A program made the translations under genes and the position numbers. A DNA stretch of 25,949 bases from a virus, in IMG/VR virus record IMGVR_UViG_3300042564_001538, positions 1 to 25,949 of that record, one strand, 5' to 3'. Each line of letters opens with the position of its first letter. Within the stretch, counting starts at the first letter, position 1. A model generated the notes under the pieces. The model saw only the letters and a list, made by a program, of their open reading frames with translations, did no database searches and was not told the DNA's origin. This document shows, piece by piece, positions 6,220 through 13,121 of this stretch.

Positions 6220-6572
6220 TGGCTAAGTCATCACTAAAATCTATGGTGAAGTCTGGTCTTAGAGCTGGTTTACGTAACTCTAAGCCTGAGAATGTCACTA
6301 AAGGTAATGGAGTTAAGAATCCACAGAAGGCTACAGCTTACGTAGGTAAGGGTGTCCTTAGAAATGGTGATAGTATTCCTGCAATTAAAGGAGCTATTAC
6401 ACCTGTACCTAATGGTCATCTTATTAAGAAGGATGGTACATCATTAAAGAATGGTGGTAAGGTGGATGCTTTCAGCAAGGTTAAGAAAACCATGAAGCCT
6501 AAAAAAGAAAAGCTTTTTATGGATAAGATTAAGAAAAATCTATCCAAAGTTCAACCTCTTAAGAAAAAGTAA
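6219..6572 (+). CDS. Lys-rich basic protein
   Basis: 117 residues, Lys-rich at both ends with a less charged Gly/Val middle (TAYVGKGVLRNGDSIPAIKG), which looks like a small beta segment. It ends KKK. Coupled by TAATG to genes on both sides. No family recognised; probably works with the other basic proteins in this cluster. Confidence 0.7.
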   Translation: MAKSSLKSMVKSGLRAGLRNSKPENVTKGNGVKNPQKATAYVGKGVLRNGDSIPAIKGAITPVPNGHLIKKDGTSLKNGGKVDAFSKVKKTMKPKKEKLFMDKIKKNLSKVQPLKKK

Positions 6573-6826
6573 TGGCAAAGAGCGAAGCTTGGCAACGTAA
6601 GGAAGGTAAGAATCCTTCTGGTGGCCTAAATGCAAAAGGTAGGGCTTCCTACAATAGAGCTAATCCAGGTAAGCCTGGTCTGAAAGCTCCACAACCTGAA
6701 GGTGGTCCTCGCAAGAAATCATTCTGTGCTAGGATGTCAGGAATGAAAAAGAAATTAACTAGCTCTAAGACAGCTAACGATCCTAATTCTCGTATCAATA
6801 AATCTCTACGAAAGTGGAAGTGTTAA
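6572..6826 (+). CDS. DUF6321-like small basic protein
   Basis: The 84-residue sequence has a recognisable pattern: AWQRKEGKNPSGGLN, then PQPEGGPRKKSFCARMSGM and a C-terminal NDPNSRINKSLRKWKC. I recognise this as the phage/metagenome family DUF6321, function unknown. Two Cys, one internal and one C-terminal, and many Lys/Arg. The length is close to the whole domain, so it is probably complete. It begins with a TAATG overlap and is one base from the next ATG. Its conservation across phages suggests a virion or genome-associated role, but this is inference. Confidence 0.78.
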   Translation: MAKSEAWQRKEGKNPSGGLNAKGRASYNRANPGKPGLKAPQPEGGPRKKSFCARMSGMKKKLTSSKTANDPNSRINKSLRKWKC

Positions 6827-6827
6827 G

Positions 6828-7157
6828 ATGGCAAAATTAAAGAAAGCTCAAGATGGTGATAGTTTAAAATATCGAATGGAGGCAGCAAAAAATAAAGTTA
6901 AAGCTGCAGTAAATCCATCTGATAAACTAACTAAGTCTCCTTTGAAAAAAAGTCTTTCAGAGTATGAAAAACTATATAATAAAGATTTTTCTGCTCCTAA
7001 AAAGAAGATGGGTGGCATGATTAAACGTGCTGATGGTTCATACTCTAAGCGTGGTTTATGGGACAATATTCGTGCCAACAAGGGAAGTGGAAAGAAGCCA
7101 ACTTCAGCAATGCTAAAGCAGGAAAAGAAAATTAAAGCTCAAACTAAAAAGAAATAA
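6828..7157 (+). CDS. Lys-rich protein with KKAQDG motif
   Basis: 109 residues. The N-terminal KKAQDG motif recurs in the next two genes (KKAQEG, KKAQKG). The middle has a KKKMGG sequence, also recurring. The rest (IKRADGSYSKRGLWDNI ... ANKGSGKKPTSAML) is a better-defined segment that may be structured. Highly basic and probably partly disordered. Starts one base after the previous stop. A relation by duplication with the next two genes is likely. Confidence 0.7.
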   Translation: MAKLKKAQDGDSLKYRMEAAKNKVKAAVNPSDKLTKSPLKKSLSEYEKLYNKDFSAPKKKMGGMIKRADGSYSKRGLWDNIRANKGSGKKPTSAMLKQEKKIKAQTKKK

Positions 7158-7161
7158 CATC

Positions 7162-7599
7162 ATGGCAACAGTTAAAAAAATGAAGAAGGCCCAAGAAGGC
7201 ACTGAACTTAGAAAAGGCCAATACAAAAGAATTGGTAGAATTGCAGAAAGAAATCCTGCAAGAGCTGAGCGAGTAGCTGAGCGTATGAACACACGAGCTA
7301 GTCGTGTAGATCGTGGTAAAGAAATTGCAAATCCTCCTAAAATGGAATACGATCCTATGGATTTAATGAGAAAGATGGATATGGATTCACAGTTTAAAAG
7401 AGCTCTGCAACGTGATGATAAGAGAGAAAGAGAAAAATCAAAAATGAAAAAAGGTGGAGTAGTTAAAAAGAAGATGGAGATGGGTGGTAGCTTAAAAACA
7501 CCTACTGCTGATCAAAAAGGTTTAAAGAAACTTCCTACAGCTGTAAGAAATAAAATGGGCTTTAAGAAGAATGGTGGAACAATGTCTAAAAAGAAATAA
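7162..7599 (+). CDS. Lys/Arg-rich protein with KKAQEG motif
   Basis: 145 residues. It starts with MATVKKMKKAQEG, has an Arg-rich helix (RIAERNPARAERVAERM) that could be a coiled coil or an RNA/DNA-binding helix, and ends with repeated KKGG / KMEMGG / KKNGG segments and KKK. The short basic motifs recur in the genes before and after it. No family recognised. It lies in the same run of tightly spaced late genes. Confidence 0.7.
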   Translation: MATVKKMKKAQEGTELRKGQYKRIGRIAERNPARAERVAERMNTRASRVDRGKEIANPPKMEYDPMDLMRKMDMDSQFKRALQRDDKREREKSKMKKGGVVKKKMEMGGSLKTPTADQKGLKKLPTAVRNKMGFKKNGGTMSKKK

Positions 7600-7601
7600 T
7601 C

Positions 7602-7943
7602 ATGGCAATGATGAAGAAAAAAGTAATGGGTAAGCCCATGAAGAAAGCCCAAAAGGGAAAAAAAGTACCTATGTATGATGATGATGCTAATGATAGACTC
7701 ATGGCAGATACTTATGCAGAATATATGAGAGATAAGGAAGCAGCAGAAAGAGCTAAAGCTAAACCTAAACCTCTTCCTAAACCCACTAAGACTGTTCCTA
7801 AAAAGAAAATGCAAATGGGTGGTTCAGCTGAGTCAAATACGTTTACAATCCCTTCTAGAAATAAGATCTCTATTCCTAAGAAGAGTGCTACCATGATGAA
7901 GAAAGGTGGTACAATGAAAAAATGTAAATATGGCTGCAAGTAA
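7602..7943 (+). CDS. Lys-rich protein with KKAQKG motif
   Basis: 113 residues. N-terminal KKKVMGKPMKKAQKGKK, then an acidic helix (YDDDANDRLMADTYAEYMRD) in an otherwise basic protein, a Lys/Pro-rich linker, KKKMQMGG, and a Cys-containing C-terminus (KKCKYGCK). The KKAQ and MGG motifs link it to the two preceding genes. The 3' end overlaps the next small gene by 14 bases. Function unknown. Confidence 0.7.
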   Translation: MAMMKKKVMGKPMKKAQKGKKVPMYDDDANDRLMADTYAEYMRDKEAAERAKAKPKPLPKPTKTVPKKKMQMGGSAESNTFTIPSRNKISIPKKSATMMKKGGTMKKCKYGCK

Positions 7944-8100
7944 AAAGAAAAAACCTGTGCTAAAGATGCACAAACCTGCAAAGGCTCCAAAGGTGGCACC
8001 TCCTAAACCAGTTGATGGTAATTACATGAGGGAGGCTGATACGCCATTACGTCTTAAGAGTAAGATGTGGCCTTTGAAACAGAAAAGACTATCAAAGTAA
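7930..8100 (+). CDS. 56-residue Lys/Pro-rich protein, last gene of the plus block
   Basis: A short frame from ATG 7930 to TAA 8098-8100 that fills the space between the previous gene and the terminator. The product begins MAASKKKKPVLKMHKPAKAP, has a Pro/Lys-rich stretch, then a conserved-looking tail (GNYMREADTPLRLKSKM, ending LKQKRLSK). Composition matches the neighbouring basic proteins, supporting a real gene despite its length. It overlaps the preceding gene by 14 bases. Confidence 0.7.
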   Translation: MAASKKKKPVLKMHKPAKAPKVAPPKPVDGNYMREADTPLRLKSKMWPLKQKRLSK

Positions 8101-8143
8101 ATTTTGTTCATTTCGATTCTATTTTGTGATTTTTCATGCAAGT

Positions 8144-8170
8144 AAAAAGGAGACCATTGGCCTCCTTTTT
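8144..8170. terminator. Bidirectional intrinsic terminator between convergent blocks
   Basis: AAAAAGGAG (8144-8152) pairs perfectly with CTCCTTTTT (8162-8170) around a 9-base loop that can itself form CC/GG pairs. T runs follow on the plus strand, and the A run gives U's on the minus strand. It lies between the plus-strand stop at 8100 and the minus-strand stop at 8174, so it probably ends both convergent transcripts. Confidence 0.85.
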
Positions 8171-8173
8171 CTT

Positions 8174-8710
8174 TTATGGTTGTAATGAATTATATGTAGA
8201 TAACACTTTATTAATGTAGTGTTTATTCTTTGCTCTGTTATAACAGTTCTCAGCAAACACGCCATCTGCATCTCTTCTATTTATAACAAACTTTTCATCA
8301 CCTATTAATGATGTATGCACAATAAAGTTATGACTATCAACATAGCTTAACTTAACTATGTTTCCATATAGTCTGTGTGCACCACTCTTCCAAATCTGAT
8401 CAAATGATATAAAATCATTATCTAGATCTTTGATATTATCCCATAAGTCTGGATGCATGATTGTATCATCGTCTTGTAAATACACCCAACCTTCTGTTAT
8501 CAACTCAAGTGCTAAGTTTCTTTGACCAAAACCAGATACACTATTTACATCTTTAATGCAATAAGCTTCACACTCTGGGATGTTTTCTGGAATAGTTTCT
8601 GAATCAAAAACAACAATCCACCTATAATGTTCTTTAGGTATATTGATACTTTTAGATACAACATCTAAGTTTTCTGGTCTTGAGCAGGGGGTTATTATGT
8701 TTAAGAACAT
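8174..8710 (-). CDS. Family-2-like glycosyltransferase (short)
   Basis: 178 residues with a GT-A start (MFLNIITPCSRPENL) and the metal/nucleotide-sugar motif in WVYLQDDDTIMHP (D80-D82). QRNLAL before it matches the usual family-2 helix. A conserved-looking late segment (VHTSLIGDEKF) could be the acceptor side. It is shorter than typical family-2 enzymes (about 220-300) but covers the core. Last gene of a three-gene cassette (glycosyltransferase, methyltransferase, this), with 1-2 base gaps. Probably adds a sugar to a virion or host-surface glycan. Confidence 0.75.
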   Translation of the reverse strand: MFLNIITPCSRPENLDVVSKSINIPKEHYRWIVVFDSETIPENIPECEAYCIKDVNSVSGFGQRNLALELITEGWVYLQDDDTIMHPDLWDNIKDLDNDFISFDQIWKSGAHRLYGNIVKLSYVDSHNFIVHTSLIGDEKFVINRRDADGVFAENCYNRAKNKHYINKVLSTYNSLQP

Positions 8711-8712
8711 AT

Positions 8713-9270
8713 CTATTTATTTAACTTTATAATCCAACTAGTATCTTGAAACGTTTCATCAGGCTCACCTATTGTTTCATGTATAGCATCTATAACTCCT
8801 TGCCAAACTGGATGATGATCATGACCACTAATAAATCCAGATTCTTTGATTAAGCTCTTATAGTTATTGATGTCTTTCTTAACTTGATCATAGGTGTGTA
8901 AACCATCAATATAAATTATATCTACCTTGATATCTTTAAGCTCATCAACAGCATCGTCAGATGTTTTTCTGATATGAGTTATGTTATCATACTTAGAGGT
9001 TGTTGAACTAAAAGTATTATAAACATTTGTAAGGTCCATATAGCTGCAAGCAGGATCGTTTGGATCATAATCATTCATAAAAGGATCAATAGCTATGACA
9101 CTTTTAAAGTTCTGAGCAAACATTTCTGTTGACTCTCCAGCATAAGATCCAATCTCAATGATAGTCATCTCCTTAGTGTCAGAAAATGTATTCACATAAT
9201 TGATTAAGTCTTCTAATCCATTCTTATAATGCCCACTTCTCATGGCATACAGCGTATCTTTAATTGACAT
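8713..9270 (-). CDS. SAM-dependent class I methyltransferase
   Basis: 185 residues. The SAM-binding motif I is TIIEIGSYAGEST (about 36-48), followed by an acidic strand end (VIAIDPF), then VDIIYIDGLHTYDQV and GFISGHDHH. This matches the Methyltransf_24-type family, often found in polysaccharide and glycan gene clusters, where members methylate sugars or small molecules. It lies between two glycosyltransferases with 1-2 base gaps, so I infer it methylates the sugar they transfer. DNA methylation is unlikely, as no NPPY or PC motif is present. Confidence 0.8.
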   Translation of the reverse strand: MSIKDTLYAMRSGHYKNGLEDLINYVNTFSDTKEMTIIEIGSYAGESTEMFAQNFKSVIAIDPFMNDYDPNDPACSYMDLTNVYNTFSSTTSKYDNITHIRKTSDDAVDELKDIKVDIIYIDGLHTYDQVKKDINNYKSLIKESGFISGHDHHPVWQGVIDAIHETIGEPDETFQDTSWIIKLNK

Positions 9271-9271
9271 A

Positions 9272-10024
9272 TTATTTATCTTTATTGATGAAATCTTTTA
9301 ACATTTGTGGATAGTCTTTAACCCAATGAGGATTAAGTTTAACTTCTCCTACAGGTATTACTCCTTTGCGTCTTTCTTTCTCTATGTGAGCACTATGTCT
9401 TTGTATAGCGTTAAGTTTGTCAGGATGATCAGTACCCTCACCACTCATATGATATCCTCTACCACCCCACATATAGAACCAACTAGCTTCTTCCTTAGGT
9501 GGATTAGCAAATAGTCTTCCTCCATATTCATGAATACGCTCAATGAAAGTCATATCATATCCAGCATTCTCAAGAGGATGTCCTCCTATAGCTTTCCAAG
9601 CTGACTTCCTGAACACAATACCAGAGTTTCCCACCCAACCAACATGTTCAATCCCTGTAACGTGACACAACACTCCCACTTCCCAATGAATAATATTTAC
9701 ATCATCAGTCATGTACTTAGCTACATTCTGTAAGTGATTTGATAGGGCTACATCATCATCATCCCACTGACATATAATTTCTCCTTGACATAATTCTGTT
9801 GCATAGTTTTCTTTTTCTCCTATGATATCAAAAGTTTTGTCTAGGTTAACTATCTTAATTTGTGGATGATCAAATACAAGAGTTTGTAAGGGGTAGTCAT
9901 TAACTATTATAAGCTCACACTTATCAGCAGGATAGTCCTGCTTGAGGAAAGATTCAATACTCTCCTCAAGCGTGGACACTCTACCATACGTTATACACTT
10001 ACATGATATGAAAGGTAGTTCCAT
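9272..10024 (-). CDS. Family-2 glycosyltransferase
   Basis: 250 residues with clear family-2 features: an N-terminal strand and loop (FISCKCITYGRVSTLEESIES), KCELIIVNDYPL, and the metal-binding run CQWDDDDVAL (D88-D91). A later segment (GHPLENAGYDMTFIERI) fits the acceptor/catalytic region with an acidic residue. First gene of the glycan cassette that continues with the methyltransferase and the short glycosyltransferase. Substrate unknown. The cassette could modify the Thr/Ser-rich virion proteins of the opposite strand or host envelope sugars. Confidence 0.85.
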   Translation of the reverse strand: MELPFISCKCITYGRVSTLEESIESFLKQDYPADKCELIIVNDYPLQTLVFDHPQIKIVNLDKTFDIIGEKENYATELCQGEIICQWDDDDVALSNHLQNVAKYMTDDVNIIHWEVGVLCHVTGIEHVGWVGNSGIVFRKSAWKAIGGHPLENAGYDMTFIERIHEYGGRLFANPPKEEASWFYMWGGRGYHMSGEGTDHPDKLNAIQRHSAHIEKERRKGVIPVGEVKLNPHWVKDYPQMLKDFINKDK

Positions 10025-10025
10025 A

Positions 10026-10313
10026 TTACCAAACTAAAATAACATCAAATGATGACACTAATAACTTAGGATCATCTCCCATAGGAATAACAGGAGCTTT
10101 AGATAAAGAAGATGGATCTACTAATACAGAGTCTCCTGGTTTTACATCAGTGATAACATCACCTACAGCATACACTGTAAGCTTCTGATACTTCTGAATC
10201 ATCTCTCTTTCAAGAGCCTCCTTTGTGTTCTCATCTACAATGAGTTTACCTTCTTCTTTTTTAGGAAGGTCTAGCAATATTCTATTGCCACGTAGTTGTT
10301 TGAAATTTGCCAT
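10026..10313 (-). CDS. GroES-like co-chaperonin
   Basis: 95 residues, the size of GroES. The order of elements matches: an N-terminal strand (LRGNRILLDLPKKEEGKLIV) that aligns with the first strand and mobile-loop start of GroES, a middle strand with a Gly-Asp turn (VYAVGDVITDVKPGDSVLVDP), and a C-terminal strand (SSFDVILVW) like the closing strand of GroES. Phages such as T4 encode a co-chaperonin (Gp31) that fits host GroEL for capsid protein folding, so that role is plausible. Start overlaps the preceding stop as TAATG. Identity is by pattern only; the mobile-loop IVL tripeptide is not obvious. Confidence 0.6.
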   Translation of the reverse strand: MANFKQLRGNRILLDLPKKEEGKLIVDENTKEALEREMIQKYQKLTVYAVGDVITDVKPGDSVLVDPSSLSKAPVIPMGDDPKLLVSSFDVILVW

Positions 10314-10588
10314 TAGAATTGAATAGTTGTTAGTTTACGAAATCTTACAATGTCTTCACCTGTTAAGTGAATATCTGATTGGAAAATATCACGCTTACGT
10401 TGAACGCCAATCACTTTACCAGTCTTAGGGTTAAGTGTAGGAACCTCTTCAACACGCTCATGAATATCATCTAATAGAACTACTAGATCATTTTCAAATT
10501 CGATGCTGCGAATTACTTTGTTTACATTGAAAGAGTCTGTGAACTCTTTGTCACCCTCTTTACGAGTGTAGAAAAATTGGTTTGTCAT
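10313..10588 (-). CDS. Hypothetical phage protein
   Basis: 91 residues, charged, with strand patterns (FENDLVVLLDDIHERVEEV) and a basic turn (VIGVQRKRDIFQSDI) typical of a small beta-rich protein. No family recognised. Both ends overlap neighbours: TAATG with the GroES-like gene and ATGA with the NinG-like gene, so translation is likely coupled. Confidence 0.7.
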   Translation of the reverse strand: MTNQFFYTRKEGDKEFTDSFNVNKVIRSIEFENDLVVLLDDIHERVEEVPTLNPKTGKVIGVQRKRDIFQSDIHLTGEDIVRFRKLTTIQF

Positions 10589-10995
10589 TGGTTTATTTTG
10601 TTTAAAAGTTCAATACGTCTCTTGTTAACTTCCTCAAATCTGTACATATCATTCTCTACAGATTCATGTTCTGGTAAAGTTAATAAAATAATATTAGATT
10701 TATCATATGCTAACTCTGGATATTTACTCTTAGGAAGTATGTGATGAAAGAAAGTTGATAATGGTTCCTTTCCTAGATACTCACCACTTACCTCAGAGTA
10801 GTGCTTGCGTTCGTCCCAGATCTCCATAAAGAAATTTCTCATGGTCTCTACCTTGGTTCTCACTACAAACAACTCACGCCTCATTTTCAGCAATCCACCT
10901 CTCTTAGGGGTGATGGGCTTACGTTTGATATGACTCACACATAAGCCCTTTCCCCATACAGGATTGTTACAGTTGTCTACACTACAAGTCTTCAC
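10585..10995 (-). CDS. NinG-like HNH nuclease with zinc-finger N-terminus
   Basis: 136 residues. The N-terminus has C4, C9, C19 and H22, probably a zinc finger. The C-terminal half reads FFHHILPKSKYPELAYDKSN, then LLTLPEHESVEND. The HH pair (84-85), N101 and H110 fit an HNH fold like that of phage NinG/Rap recombination nucleases, which cut branched DNA. It lies just downstream of recA and dUTPase in the same transcription unit, consistent with recombination. It overlaps the upstream DUF3310-like gene by 14 bases. Confidence 0.75.
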   Translation of the reverse strand: MKTCSVDNCNNPVWGKGLCVSHIKRKPITPKRGGLLKMRRELFVVRTKVETMRNFFMEIWDERKHYSEVSGEYLGKEPLSTFFHHILPKSKYPELAYDKSNIILLTLPEHESVENDMYRFEEVNKRRIELLNKINQ

Positions 10996-11467
10996 GATCT
11001 ATCTCTCTTTGTATGTACCAGATAGCTTTCTTCAGGTCTTGTTTCCTAGCACCCTTCTTGTCAGCTCTAAGGATATACTTGATAGCATTACCTAAAGAGA
11101 ATCCTAAGTCGTAGTCTTCGATAACATCTATAACCTCAAACTTATTACCTTGGTAATGATCAGGATGATTGACCATCTCTCTTTCTAGTATCTGTTTCAT
11201 AACCTTATGTGCTCCATAAGGATCATCTTCTTTTAAAGTAGATCCTTTTAATCTTTCATTAATTTCCTCAGGAGTTAAAGATACAGTAGTAAGTTCTACG
11301 TCTAACTGTTTTTTCATTTCTTTATCTGTTAATGTGTTATGAAAATAACTAGCTTGTTTTCTTCTCTGCATCTCTGCTTGATTCGCTTGATGCATTTCTT
11401 CTTCTATTTGATTAATGTCCTGTCGAGCCATGTCCATCTGTTCCTCTTTGTGTTTCTGATAATTCAT
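10982..11467 (-). CDS. DUF3310-family protein
   Basis: 161 residues. The C-terminal part (PDHYQGNKFEVIDVIEDYDLGFSLGN..., AIKYILRADKKGARKQDLKKAIWYIQREID) is the typical DUF3310 sequence found in many phages; T7 gp1.7, a nucleotide kinase, has a related region. The N-terminal half (about 80 residues) is Gln/Glu-rich and probably helical. The start overlaps the dUTPase 3' end by 56 bases; internal ATGs at residues 11 and 13 would still overlap. A nucleotide-metabolism role is suggested by family and by neighbours, but not proven. Confidence 0.82.
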   Translation of the reverse strand: MNYQKHKEEQMDMARQDINQIEEEMHQANQAEMQRRKQASYFHNTLTDKEMKKQLDVELTTVSLTPEEINERLKGSTLKEDDPYGAHKVMKQILEREMVNHPDHYQGNKFEVIDVIEDYDLGFSLGNAIKYILRADKKGARKQDLKKAIWYIQREIDREDL

Positions 11468-11840
11468 CTACTTCTTTATACTGTATCAATGGTACAGGCA
11501 TGATTACTAACTGAGCAATGCGATCACTTACTTGATAAATTGTATTATCAGGAGTTCTAGAGTTAAAATTAAATGTAACCATGATCTCACCTCTATAACC
11601 ACTATCAATTACGCCCACTGAGTTAGCCATTGATAAATTGTAGTTACGTACAGAGGAACGTGGGAACACAAGTCCCACCATTCCTTCAGGTATCTCTACT
11701 GCAATACCTGTACCATATACTACTTGACCATCTCTAGATAGGTCAACTGTTGTAGCTACAAGATCTGCACCTGCATCTCCTGGCTTCCCAAACTTAGGCT
11801 TCTGTGCCTGTGGGTTCAACTTCTTGAAGTGTATCTTCAT
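11412..11840 (-). CDS. dut: dUTP diphosphatase
   Basis: 142 residues, full length for a trimeric dUTPase that hydrolyses dUTP to dUMP. All five motifs are visible: DAGADL (22-27), PRSS (60-63), GVIDSGYRGEI (76-86, with the catalytic Asp), DRIAQLVIMP (106-115) and a C-terminal RGTDGHGSTG, where His occupies the usual Phe position, as in some other dUTPases. It protects phage DNA from uracil and supplies dUMP. It overlaps the 3' end of recA by 47 bases and the next gene by 56. The same block encodes a divergent uracil-DNA-glycosylase homologue. Confidence 0.95.
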   Translation of the reverse strand: MKIHFKKLNPQAQKPKFGKPGDAGADLVATTVDLSRDGQVVYGTGIAVEIPEGMVGLVFPRSSVRNYNLSMANSVGVIDSGYRGEIMVTFNFNSRTPDNTIYQVSDRIAQLVIMPVPLIQYKEVDELSETQRGTDGHGSTGH

Positions 11841-12861
11841 CTTCTGTTTCGTTTATTTCGTTTACGTCATTAATTTTATCAGTGATATCTTTCTTCAATC
11901 TCTCAAAGAATTCATCATTGTCTTCTAGTAGAGTTCTAAACTCATCAAGCTCATACTTGATCTCATTGTATGTGATAGTCTTACCATACTTACGTAAGAT
12001 TCCAAAATCACTAGCCATGTCCATGATCTCTAGCATACGATCAATACCTACGCCAAACAAGATCTCAAACTCTACACCCTTGAAAGGAGGAGCCATCTTA
12101 TTCTTGATAGTTTTAATCTTAGTTAGATTACCATAAGCTTCTGTACCTTCTTTAACAAGAGTCTTACTAACTTCTACACGTACATCACTATAGAACTTTA
12201 ATGCATGACCACCTTGTGTAGTACGAGGATCGCCAAACATTACGCCAATCTTCTCACGATACTGAGATACAACAATTACACATGTCTGATGCTTAGATAG
12301 AATACCTTTCAGTTTAGGATAGACATCACTGTTAAGCTTAGCCTTTCTACCAATAGAGCTATCACCAACCTCACCATCCAAAACCTTCTTAGGGATTAAA
12401 GATGAATCTGAGTCAATGATAACAAGATCAATCTCTCCAGTGTTAATCATATCCATAGCAATCTGGAAACCCTCCTCGCCACAAGTTGGCTGAGAGATTA
12501 ACATGCTTGAAATATCTACGCCTAGAGCAGTGAAGTAATTAGGATCAACAGCATGCTCGCCATCTATGTATAAGACTTTACCACCTGCCTTCTGACAGTT
12601 AGCAACAGCATGACCACAGATAGTAGATTTACCACTACCCTCCCAGCCAACTAGCTCATACAATTTACCTTTAACAAAACCTCCCACACCTAGAGCGATG
12701 TGATCAAATGCAATCGATCCTGTAGAAATAAGATCGTATTCATTGTGGTTCTTATCACCTAAGGATAAGATAGTACCCACGCCATACTTTTTGTTTAGGG
12801 CGTCTAATGCGTCCTCCAGCTTAGATTTACCTGAAGCTGCCTCTGTTTGCTTTTTTGCCAT
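11794..12861 (-). CDS. recA: RecA-like recombinase
   Basis: 355 residues, close to bacterial RecA length. Walker A is GWEGSGKST (72-80) in place of the common GPESSGKTT; the catalytic Glu follows in YIDGEHAVD (E102), and Walker B is DLVIIDSDSSLIP (145-157). A loop-like region (GRKAKLNSDVYPKL) and the TTQGGHALKFYSDVRVEV segment match RecA. The C-terminus is acidic, as in bacterial RecA. It should form filaments on ssDNA and drive strand exchange, repair and genome replication. Preceded by a hairpin terminator and a weak promoter-like site. Divergence from E. coli suggests a phage lineage. Confidence 0.95.
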   Translation of the reverse strand: MAKKQTEAASGKSKLEDALDALNKKYGVGTILSLGDKNHNEYDLISTGSIAFDHIALGVGGFVKGKLYELVGWEGSGKSTICGHAVANCQKAGGKVLYIDGEHAVDPNYFTALGVDISSMLISQPTCGEEGFQIAMDMINTGEIDLVIIDSDSSLIPKKVLDGEVGDSSIGRKAKLNSDVYPKLKGILSKHQTCVIVVSQYREKIGVMFGDPRTTQGGHALKFYSDVRVEVSKTLVKEGTEAYGNLTKIKTIKNKMAPPFKGVEFEILFGVGIDRMLEIMDMASDFGILRKYGKTITYNEIKYELDEFRTLLEDNDEFFERLKKDITDKINDVNEINETEDEDTLQEVEPTGTEA

Positions 12862-12891
12862 TTCGTTTATTTTTTTGTTCTATTAAAATTA

Positions 12892-12899
12892 CAAATTTT
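12892..12899 (-). promoter_or_regulatory. Weak promoter-like site before recA
   Basis: On the minus strand AAAATTTG, followed by TA, resembles the Bacteroidota -7 element TAnnTTTG but misses the first T. No well-placed TTG lies upstream. It sits just downstream of the terminator at 12912-12944, where a promoter for recA would be expected, and shares TTTGTA with the sites at 823, 14951 and 17921. Confidence 0.3.
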
Positions 12900-12911
12900 C
12901 TGTTAAAAAAG

Positions 12912-12944
12912 AAATAGCCTAGACGCAAAACATCTAGGCTATTT
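12912..12944 (-). terminator. Intrinsic terminator after the nucleotide reductase transcript
   Basis: AAATAGCCTAGA (12912-12923) and TCTAGGCTATTT (12933-12944) form a perfect 12-bp stem with a 9-base loop. On the minus strand the stem is followed by CTTTTTTAACA, a U run. It lies between the Cys-rich gene and recA, so it ends the upstream transcript and insulates recA. Confidence 0.85.
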
Positions 12945-12968
12945 AAACTATTATACAATCTAAATACA

Positions 12969-13121
12969 CTACTCTTTAGATCCCTTCACCCACTTAGGGG
13001 TGTAAGGACAGTTCTTACACTTATTGCCACAGCAGACGCCTCTACTTGCTAAGAATTCTCTAGACAAGCTCGCAGGCACCTCCACCACAGGCAACTGATT
13101 CGTTGAAGTTAACTGTGTCAT
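12969..13121 (-). CDS. 50-residue Cys-rich protein (DUF5522-like), overlapping nrdJ 3' end
   Basis: From ATG at 13121 to TAG at 12969-12971, a frame of 50 codons, the first 20 or so overlapping the reductase gene in another frame. The C-terminal half reads SREFLASRGVCCGNKCKNCP then YTPKW: a CC...C..C cluster followed by PY, as in the small DUF5522 proteins that probably bind metal. The conserved-looking part lies beyond the reductase stop (13060), so it is not merely a shadow. Start is uncertain; a TTG closer to the motif is possible. It may act in metal or redox handling near the Cys-dependent reductase, but this is inference. Too short to be found by length-based gene calling. Confidence 0.68.
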   Translation of the reverse strand: MTQLTSTNQLPVVEVPASLSREFLASRGVCCGNKCKNCPYTPKWVKGSKE

